Positions 31,045-36,451 of a DNA stretch of 36,451 nt are shown here, piece after piece. The notes below the pieces were generated by a model that saw nothing but the letters and a program-made list of their open reading frames with translations, searched no databases and was not told where the DNA came from. The translations under genes were made by a program, and so were the position numbers. The stretch lies in IMG/VR virus record IMGVR_UViG_3300022198_000808, positions 1-36,451 of that record. One strand, written 5' to 3'. The DNA is from a virus. Numbering within the stretch: position 1 is the first letter of the stretch; each line of letters starts with the position of its first letter.

Positions 31045-31881
31045 TCAAGCAATCTCTGCCAGCTGGCGTTCCAGCTCCGACAGGACAGTTGAGCCTTTGT
31101 CAGTCAGCACAAATCTAGTCATAACCTGTACTTTATCCTGTCCAACAGGTACAGAAACTATCAACTTTCCTGTATCGAACCAAACAACAGCACCGTTTCT
31201 GTCGTCAATGATTTGAAAATCAAATGCTTGCGACACCGTAGAACGAGCCATGACCAGAGGGCTGTCAAACAATGACATGAATTTTTCTGGATTCGACTTG
31301 GCCTGCTGAACTAAAGCACGCTTGATGGCAAGGTCTTTCTGGTTGGTGTTGATGTTTAGGGCGATTGCAATGGGGAGCAGCTCATCCATGTCTCTTGACT
31401 TAATCAAGGTGATGGCGTCCGTTACCGCAAATTCGTTTTCGAGTTCAGCCTCGCTATCGGCTTCTCTGTTAGCCAGCTCAAACACGCTACCACCATTCTG
31501 AACGTTGTCAGGATGAAGCTCCAAAAACTGTCTAAGATTCGGCTTGTCGAATGGCACAATGAGCATCTTATTATCAAACACGACGTGAGAGATAACCGCC
31601 ACGTCTGACTGCTCGTCAACATAAATAGAACGCTCTCCGGGGCAGTATCTAATCTGCCTTACCGTTCGAGACTCTTCATCAAAGATGTTTACGTTCTTGC
31701 TGCGAAGCCTAAAGTAGATGCCGCCTTTATTACCAACCATCTGGTAAACTTGAGGGAGCTTGCTTTCGTCAGGAAGCTGTCTTCTAACCTTGGTCTTCTT
31801 TGCTGTGGGCTGCGTGTTCACAACCGGTGCGGGAGCTTGTTTTGGAGGACGACCCGCTGCCCTCTTGATTTGCTGTGTCAT
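31045..31881 (-). CDS. Uncharacterised structural-module protein downstream of the capsid gene (278 aa)
   Basis: No family is recognised. The first 40 residues are basic and Pro/Ala/Lys-rich with an AT-hook-like AGRPPKQ, a pattern compatible with DNA or surface binding. Next is a beta-rich region (GGIYFRLRSKNVNIF, IYVDEQSDVAVISHVVF, MLIVPFD), an acidic linker (READSEAELENEF) and helices (DELLPIAIALNINTNQKDLAIKRAL). It lies between the capsid gene and an intrinsic terminator and is transcribed with the capsid. Head completion, capsid decoration or genome packaging are possible roles by position only. Confidence 0.6.
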   Translation of the reverse strand: MTQQIKRAAGRPPKQAPAPVVNTQPTAKKTKVRRQLPDESKLPQVYQMVGNKGGIYFRLRSKNVNIFDEESRTVRQIRYCPGERSIYVDEQSDVAVISHVVFDNKMLIVPFDKPNLRQFLELHPDNVQNGGSVFELANREADSEAELENEFAVTDAITLIKSRDMDELLPIAIALNINTNQKDLAIKRALVQQAKSNPEKFMSLFDSPLVMARSTVSQAFDFQIIDDRNGAVVWFDTGKLIVSVPVGQDKVQVMTRFVLTDKGSTVLSELERQLAEIA

Positions 31882-31917
31882 ATTGAATGAGATTGAATTT
31901 CACACGGGTGTAATGAA

Positions 31918-31939
31918 GGGGAGGGCCGATTCCCTCCCC
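31918..31939 (-). terminator. Hairpin just downstream of the capsid gene (weak terminator or RNA stabiliser)
   Basis: GGGGAGGG (31918-31925) and CCCTCCCC (31932-31939) form a perfect 8-bp GC-rich stem with a 6-nt loop. On the leftward strand it is followed by TTCATTACACC rather than a run of U, so full termination is doubtful. It could attenuate readthrough or protect the 3' end of the highly needed capsid mRNA. Confidence 0.6.
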
Positions 31940-31956
31940 CGCATTACGCATCAGAA

Positions 31957-33357
31957 TTATGCAGTTTTCTTGAGCAACACGTGCTGGTTTGCAGCGCGAG
32001 TCACCAAGCAGCACTCAGAGCGGTAGTTAAACTGAGCCAAGTCCTTCGTGTCGTTCGTGAATCCGAGAACGCCACCACCGGTTACCCAGTGCTCCATCTC
32101 ACGGCTGTAGCCGTTCGTGGACTTGTAGTTCATCTCCAACGCAGGAGCTCTGTTACCGCTACGTGGGTCGACAACGTTCGTGATAGGAATCATAACGCCG
32201 GCAGCCACAGACTTAGCAATAGCATCAGTACCCAAGAGCGTGGGGTCGTTCAACAACTTCCATGCATGCTTGTGGAACGTGTATCCTCCGCGACCGAACG
32301 ACTGGAATCCGAGGTTCACAGCCATGTCCTTGTTGTTGCCAAAGGCACCGTAAGACGCAGTCAAACCACCACCAGTATTAATGGCAGCCAACATGTCGTC
32401 GAACTTCAAGAACTGCTCGGTGTTAGCGTAGATAGCGTACTCAGCAGGAGCACCCTGCTTGTCGAGCTGCTTAACGACAGCATCCAAGTCGGCGAGTTGG
32501 TCGACGGTCTCGTTGGTAACGATACCTCTGTCTTCGATTGCAGAGAAGTAACCTTCGGTACCCTTCACGCCCGTGATAGCAGTAGTCTGCTCACCGAGCA
32601 ACATGGTCATCTCACGCTTGTCCAAGAAACGCTGACGGGTGTCAGCCTCAGACTTGATGTACCATCTGTAGTCACCACCACCGAGGTCGATGTAGCCAAT
32701 GTTGGTAGCTTGAGAACCGCTCACTTCGTAAATCTCCTTCACGATAGCGTAGTCGTTCTTTCTTCTCACAACGTTAGACTGCAAGAAGCGACTTGGCTGG
32801 TCGCTGCCCTGAGCAAACATGTTACCGACGATAGGCAAAACCGTGTTGTCGGCGATATTATTAGCAGGAGCAACACCGTCCAAAGTCTTCACCTTGAAGC
32901 TGTTTCCAGCGTCATTACCCGTAGCGATGATTTCGGTAACGTACATACGCTTACCGTCGGCTGGGTTCAAGAGGATGTCGCCCACACGAACAACGAGTGC
33001 ACCTGCGTCATCTGCGCCGGCATCGGCATCAGTGACAACGGTCATTTCCGTGCCAGCAGTAACAGCACCATTGATGAGCTGCCCTTGGTGCAAGCGAGCC
33101 TCTTCGTAGTACGTCACCTCGTCAGCGGTACCGGCAGCGTTCACAGCACCAGTGAGCTTCAAGAAGCCCGTGATACCTTGGTCGCCGTACTGCTTGATGA
33201 GTTGAGCACGCACGTCAGGAGCATTCACCGTGTTGATGAAGTCGTAGAGAGAAGTGTACTTGGTGGGGTCGGCCAAGTTGAACAAAGAGTTCTTAACCCC
33301 TTTGGGGGTAAATCCGTCGTTGGAGTTACCCGTGTTAATGCTAGCTGAAAAAGCCAT
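31957..33357 (-). CDS. Major capsid protein, HK97-fold type (466 aa)
   Basis: The gene lies directly after the scaffold gene. The N-terminal arm reads YTSLYDFINTVNAPDVRAQLIKQYGD, resembling the N-arm of crAss-like and Bacteroidota podovirus capsid proteins. The C-terminal end FNYRSECCLVTRAANQHVLLKK (446-464) is a familiar closing motif of that group ('Y-R-S-E-x-x-L-V-x-R-A-A-N-x-H'). Beta-rich insertions around residues 95-190 and a GLTASYGAFGNN segment are consistent with an HK97 fold. The start is preceded by AACTTAAGAAATC with no Shine-Dalgarno sequence, the A-rich context expected for highly expressed Bacteroidota genes. A strong hairpin follows the stop. Confidence 0.88.
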   Translation of the reverse strand: MAFSASINTGNSNDGFTPKGVKNSLFNLADPTKYTSLYDFINTVNAPDVRAQLIKQYGDQGITGFLKLTGAVNAAGTADEVTYYEEARLHQGQLINGAVTAGTEMTVVTDADAGADDAGALVVRVGDILLNPADGKRMYVTEIIATGNDAGNSFKVKTLDGVAPANNIADNTVLPIVGNMFAQGSDQPSRFLQSNVVRRKNDYAIVKEIYEVSGSQATNIGYIDLGGGDYRWYIKSEADTRQRFLDKREMTMLLGEQTTAITGVKGTEGYFSAIEDRGIVTNETVDQLADLDAVVKQLDKQGAPAEYAIYANTEQFLKFDDMLAAINTGGGLTASYGAFGNNKDMAVNLGFQSFGRGGYTFHKHAWKLLNDPTLLGTDAIAKSVAAGVMIPITNVVDPRSGNRAPALEMNYKSTNGYSREMEHWVTGGGVLGFTNDTKDLAQFNYRSECCLVTRAANQHVLLKKTA

Positions 33358-33371
33358 GATTTCTTAAGTTT

Positions 33372-34484
33372 TCAGAATTTGAAAGTGAGAGAGTTTGTTC
33401 CCCCGAAGGCTTTCAGAATCTGTTCATCTAGGCTACTTGTCTGAGGCTGAGACGTATCTCTTTGAGCAGTCTGATTACTAATATTGGCTGCGTTCTGAAC
33501 AACCTTACGTTGCCCATCACTCAGTCCTTGTTGGTATACAGATTGCACTATGCTGTCAATGTTGTCAATGACCGCGCGGTGTGCATTCAGCTTCTCAAAG
33601 TTCCAGTCCCCTCCATCGTTTACGTAGTCGTCGAAGAACTCCTCTAGTCGTGAATTCTTGCTGATGAGTGACTTGCGGTAGTCGTCCTTAATCCCGTAGG
33701 TAAATTCACCAGAAGGGAGTTTAAAGACAAGACCATCGAAGTCGTTGACCTCAGCAGTCATCGTACGAACCCAGTCTTCAGTAATGGGGGATTGCACTTG
33801 GGCTTCGCCTCTTTCATTAACAGGTAGCTGGTACCCGTCTCTCAATTCGGCAATAGACTTCCGTGCTGATTCCGCGTCCATCTTGAGTTGCAGCTTTGCA
33901 AGAGCAACTTCGTTATCGTCATAACGGTCGGCATCCAGCTTGTACTTGTTGTTGACCAACATGTTAATCTCTTCCATAGACAGATTATCATGCTCAATCA
34001 CCATTTGGTTTCGCACAGCAGTGACGTCATCCATTTCGGTTGGGTTCAACTGCTGGTACTTATACCAGTCTTCTGGGCTGCGTCCCGTCTTGGTAACGAA
34101 GTCGTTGATTGCAGCTACGCGCTCATCGATTTCAACGGGTTTATTTGAAATAGCGTTAGTCAAGAAGTCAAACCCAGAGACCTCTGTTCCTAGCTTTTCG
34201 CTTAGATACCTGAGGACTTCTGCGTCGACATCAATGTCTTCCGCTGGTTCAGATGCTTGTGTTACTGCTTCTTGAACAGGCTCTGAAGATTGGACTTCAG
34301 GGCTTGCCACAGGCGCAGAATATTGAGGAGTGCTTGGTTCAGCCACCCCTTGATTTTCGACAGGCACATCAGGAGTGCTTGCCATGGTTTCTTCCACAAC
34401 ATTGTCGGTTGGGTTTTGGGTAGGCAGTTCATCCGTGAGCGTAAAGCCCGCGTCCGCCATAATGGTTTTCAGGTTGTCTTCCAT
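33372..34484 (-). CDS. Scaffolding protein (370 aa)
   Basis: The sequence has the usual scaffold make-up: a long acidic, Pro/Thr/Ser/Val-rich disordered N-terminus (residues 15-85), then charged helices (EVLRYLSEKLG, ERVAAINDFVTKTG, NEVALAKLQLKMDAESARKSIAELRDG) and a Gln/Asn-rich C-terminus ending in LDEQILKAFGGTNSLTFKF, which could be the coat-binding segment. It sits 14 nt upstream of the major capsid gene, the standard position. No protease motif is seen. Assignment is by composition and context. Confidence 0.82.
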   Translation of the reverse strand: MEDNLKTIMADAGFTLTDELPTQNPTDNVVEETMASTPDVPVENQGVAEPSTPQYSAPVASPEVQSSEPVQEAVTQASEPAEDIDVDAEVLRYLSEKLGTEVSGFDFLTNAISNKPVEIDERVAAINDFVTKTGRSPEDWYKYQQLNPTEMDDVTAVRNQMVIEHDNLSMEEINMLVNNKYKLDADRYDDNEVALAKLQLKMDAESARKSIAELRDGYQLPVNERGEAQVQSPITEDWVRTMTAEVNDFDGLVFKLPSGEFTYGIKDDYRKSLISKNSRLEEFFDDYVNDGGDWNFEKLNAHRAVIDNIDSIVQSVYQQGLSDGQRKVVQNAANISNQTAQRDTSQPQTSSLDEQILKAFGGTNSLTFKF

Positions 34485-34490
34485 TTCCTA

Positions 34491-34811
34491 TTAATTGAAT
34501 TTCTTTTCTTGACCCTTGGGCGGAGCCTTCTTGTGGCCCCCTGCTTTCCAAAGGAATCTATTCGCCCAGTACGCAGCACTTCCTTTACGGGCGATGTTCT
34601 TTCCGTGTCTGCTTTTGAATGCGGCTCTAGCTTTTGCGCTGTAGTTGTTTCCCATCTTCTGGTCACCGAACCGAACGAGCACGCCATTCTCTTGTCCCGG
34701 CCCAATGGTGCTAACTACAGCTGCTTTTTTTGTTGCATGGCTAGGAGTCAACTTTGGTTTGTTGACACCCTTGAATCCAAGCCTCTTTGCTTTTTCCGCA
34801 GCACTAGACAT
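34491..34811 (-). CDS. Small basic conserved phage protein with YWA-x3-LW motif (106 aa)
   Basis: This is a strongly basic protein. The C-terminal half, KARAAFKSRHGKNIARKGSAAYWANRFLW (residues about 59-88), resembles small basic proteins recurrent in Bacteroidota and crAss-like phages with the motif 'A-R-x-x-F-K/R-x-R-H ... Y-W-A-x-x-x-L-W'. Their function is unknown. Lys/Arg-rich tails at both ends suggest binding to DNA or RNA. It ends 6 nt before the scaffold start, so it is part of the head operon. Confidence 0.65.
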   Translation of the reverse strand: MSSAAEKAKRLGFKGVNKPKLTPSHATKKAAVVSTIGPGQENGVLVRFGDQKMGNNYSAKARAAFKSRHGKNIARKGSAAYWANRFLWKAGGHKKAPPKGQEKKFN

Positions 34812-34833
34812 GCTACAAATATAATAATTCCAG

Positions 34834-35094
34834 TTACGCCCTAATTCCGTACTCTCCAGCCGCTACGGTGTAGGTATATTCCCCATCAGCTGTCAGATAT
34901 GTAAACGACATTCCGCCATCAGGAATAAGGATTGAATCGTAAGTGGCCTCCCATGTTCCGTCGCCGTTGTCAACGCACTCGTCGAGTGTGAGTTCGTTAA
35001 AGACAAATCCCATGTTGGGAAGCTCTGGTGTGCTCCACGTCTGCTCAAGCTCCTCTTGAGAGGACACGGTATATGTTCTACTATTCCGAATCAT
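34834..35094 (-). CDS. Small hypothetical protein in the head/tail operon (86 aa)
   Basis: Unrecognised, short and beta-rich (RTYTVSSQEELEQ, GTWEATYDSILIPDGGMSFTYLT, EYTYTVAAGEYGIRA). The alternating strands suggest a small beta-sandwich, possibly a decoration or tail accessory protein. Its start overlaps the stop of the RCC1-like protein (ATGA, 35091-35094), implying coupled expression and maybe interaction with it. No enzymatic residue pattern is visible. Confidence 0.6.
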   Translation of the reverse strand: MIRNSRTYTVSSQEELEQTWSTPELPNMGFVFNELTLDECVDNGDGTWEATYDSILIPDGGMSFTYLTADGEYTYTVAAGEYGIRA

Positions 35095-36404
35095 GCGATG
35101 ACAACTAAATCATATGGGCTGGAAGCGTTGCTAGTGGAGAGATACGGAACAGCAAGCGTCACGTCGTTAGGAATCGTGTTGGTGGAGTCCGCGTCATTCA
35201 ATGGCATCCCAATGTCTGTGTATATGCCTTGGTAAATGTTCAGGAATGAAGTTCGTTGCGTCCAATCACCAGAATTCAAAACACCGTGAATGTACCAGTT
35301 ACCATTCCTCTTGTATGTGAGGTTTGGAATCTGATAGTTGTTTGCGAACCTTATGTCCTCCCATCCAGTCTGACTGCCTATGCGTTTAAAGTATCCGCCG
35401 TTATCTTCAAACAGCTTAACTCCAGTATAGGAAACTCTTGCGGAGCCGTACAGCTCTCCGTCTTCGTTAATAGCAAATATCGTTGGGACTCCAGCGAACA
35501 CCTTCACCCAGTTGGTTGCTGGAGCAGAGTCGCCGTAAATAGTTGGCTGATATGGATACAGTTGGTCTGTTGCTGAGCCTGTTCCTTGACCACTTTCATT
35601 GGCCTCGCCCCAACAATACATCTTTCCATCTTGGGTTACGCACATGCTGCCACGAACCCCCATGGAAATGTTCACGACATCCTCGGCAAAATCATTTGAC
35701 GCATCTGCCTTAACCCTCGTCCAGTTGTAAGTAACGCCGCTAGCTAATCCAAGGCCAGTGACACCATAATTGTTGTACCCACAAGAATACAGGTATCTCT
35801 GTCGGTTAGCCGCATCGCCCTTGATTGCAAGGGACGAGTACGGATACTCCACTCCGTTACCAACAATGTCAATCCAATCTGTGTCAGTGCCGTACTGCAA
35901 CCACGTCTGGCTTGCTGTTGTCGTTGCTTGTCCAGACCCGGAGCTGTTAATCATGCTGTTTGCAGCACCACACCACCACAGCGTACCATTCGTCTTTATT
36001 GCCCAACAGCCATTGTTGAAAGGGGCAAACTTCGAGACGCCAGTAAGAGAAACATGAAACTCGTCAGCTGGTGCATTGGTGAAAGACCGCCCTAAGTAAG
36101 ACGTGTTGGTTCCACCAGCAGAGTACAGGTCTCCACCAGATGTCAGCGCGAACGCTCCGCCAAAACTAAACTTAAGGTCTACAAAGTCAGTCCTGCTCGA
36201 CAGCTGATACGCATGAATAGATGGCAGGTAATCATTTACCGAACGAACGTCAACAGGATATTGACCCCCAGAGATGCCGCCGTAGTACAGGAGTCCAGTT
36301 GTTGACGCGGGAACGGAAGCCCCTCCTCCAGATGGCGCATCGACGCCGCTAATGCTTTGAATACTCGCCATGTCTATTCCGCTATAGTATGAGATTTGTG
36401 GCAT
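35091..36404 (-). CDS. RCC1-like beta-propeller tail/receptor-binding protein (437 aa)
   Basis: After a short phage-type leader (IDMASIQSISGVDAPSGGG) the sequence has at least five RCC1-like repeats, each a strand with a small hydrophobic core, then 'D/N-G-x-L/M-Y-x-x-G'. They lie at about residues 82-98 (FALTSGGDLYSAGG), 132-150 (CWAIKTNGTLWWCG), 190-215 (SLAIKGDAANRQRYLYSCG), 251-277 (SMCVTQDGKMYCWGEANESGQG) and 309-322 (IFAINEDGELYGSAR). RCC1 repeats form a beta-propeller used for protein or surface binding, so a tail tip or receptor-binding role is likely. The start at 36404 has no Shine-Dalgarno sequence; an in-frame ATG at residue 12 is possible. Confidence 0.78.
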   Translation of the reverse strand: MPQISYYSGIDMASIQSISGVDAPSGGGASVPASTTGLLYYGGISGGQYPVDVRSVNDYLPSIHAYQLSSRTDFVDLKFSFGGAFALTSGGDLYSAGGTNTSYLGRSFTNAPADEFHVSLTGVSKFAPFNNGCWAIKTNGTLWWCGAANSMINSSGSGQATTTASQTWLQYGTDTDWIDIVGNGVEYPYSSLAIKGDAANRQRYLYSCGYNNYGVTGLGLASGVTYNWTRVKADASNDFAEDVVNISMGVRGSMCVTQDGKMYCWGEANESGQGTGSATDQLYPYQPTIYGDSAPATNWVKVFAGVPTIFAINEDGELYGSARVSYTGVKLFEDNGGYFKRIGSQTGWEDIRFANNYQIPNLTYKRNGNWYIHGVLNSGDWTQRTSFLNIYQGIYTDIGMPLNDADSTNTIPNDVTLAVPYLSTSNASSPYDLVVIA

Positions 36405-36421
36405 GATAACACATCATATTA

Positions 36422-36451
36422 TTAGAGCCTGATGTATTCTGGTGACGGGTC
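36422..36451 (-). CDS. C-terminal scrap of an upstream gene (5' truncated)
   Basis: On the minus strand the frame from the right edge reads DPSPEYIRL and stops with TAA at 36422-36424, 17 nt before the next start. It is too short to identify. The spacing suits the operon, and the upstream gene would be a tail or head protein by position. Other frames in these bases are open too, so this is a weak call. Confidence 0.3.
   Translation of the reverse strand, partial: DPSPEYIRL

Noticed and set aside
31981-33348. A 455-codon open frame on the plus strand across the capsid gene
   Set aside because: It is antisense to a confidently assigned capsid protein; its sequence is Val/Ser/Arg-rich with no domain, as expected from codon bias of the sense gene.
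1-36451. CRISPR arrays, insertion sequences, integrase or toxin-antitoxin pairs
   Set aside because: No regularly spaced repeats of CRISPR size, no transposase or recombinase motifs, and no recognisable toxin-antitoxin pair were found on reading both strands.

Overview
The window looks like part of the genome of a tailed, podovirus-like bacteriophage (dsDNA) that probably infects a member of the Bacteroidota. Evidence for a phage: a contiguous capsid, scaffold, connector, nozzle, ejection-protein and lysis module, plus a dense, overlapping replication/recombination module. Evidence for a Bacteroidota host (inference): a primase-like domain of the BT4734 type fused to a helicase, capsid and connector proteins resembling those of Bacteroidota podoviruses and crAss-like phages, and starts that mostly lack a Shine-Dalgarno sequence and are preceded by A/T-rich bases. 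No integrase, repressor, IS element or CRISPR array is visible. DNA polymerase, large terminase and portal are also absent, so the window is only part of the genome.

Left arm (1-10,416, all rightward). Nucleotides 1-1,649 hold a train of very small genes, one of them an overlooked 32-residue membrane protein. A recombination pair follows (putative single-strand annealing protein and RecE/Cas4-like exonuclease, 1,687-2,990), then two small genes. An RNA-rich stretch of about 320 nt contains several hairpins and tRNA-Arg(UCU) (3,530-3,850). Replication genes come next: a 37-residue ORF, a DnaA-domain-IV-like HTH protein, a DUF3310 protein nested against it in another frame, and a primase-helicase (3,851-6,371). 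Three PD-(D/E)XK-type nucleases (6,385-8,131) and an adenosylcobalamin-dependent ribonucleotide reductase (8,143-10,047) follow. Together these could recombine and copy phage DNA, break down host DNA and rebuild the dNTP pool.

Junction (10,338-10,460). The rightward operon ends in a UUCG-capped intrinsic terminator. It is preceded by a 21-codon ORF with a good Shine-Dalgarno sequence and by a hairpin that would compete with the terminator. The lysis and structural genes converge on this point.

Right arm (36,451 down to 10,457, all leftward). In transcription order: a C-terminal scrap of a gene, an RCC1-like beta-propeller tail protein, two small genes, scaffold, major capsid protein, an uncharacterised structural-region protein, two connector proteins (one with a canonical EF-hand loop), a 1,732-residue nozzle/stabilisation protein, three ejection/internal virion proteins ending with a 3,348-residue polyvalent protein with a zincin motif, a DUF5675 cell-wall enzyme candidate and a two-helix holin. 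Hairpins after the capsid gene and after the next gene suggest stepped-down expression of the tail genes. Most junctions overlap by 1, 4 or 8 nt, which implies translational coupling.
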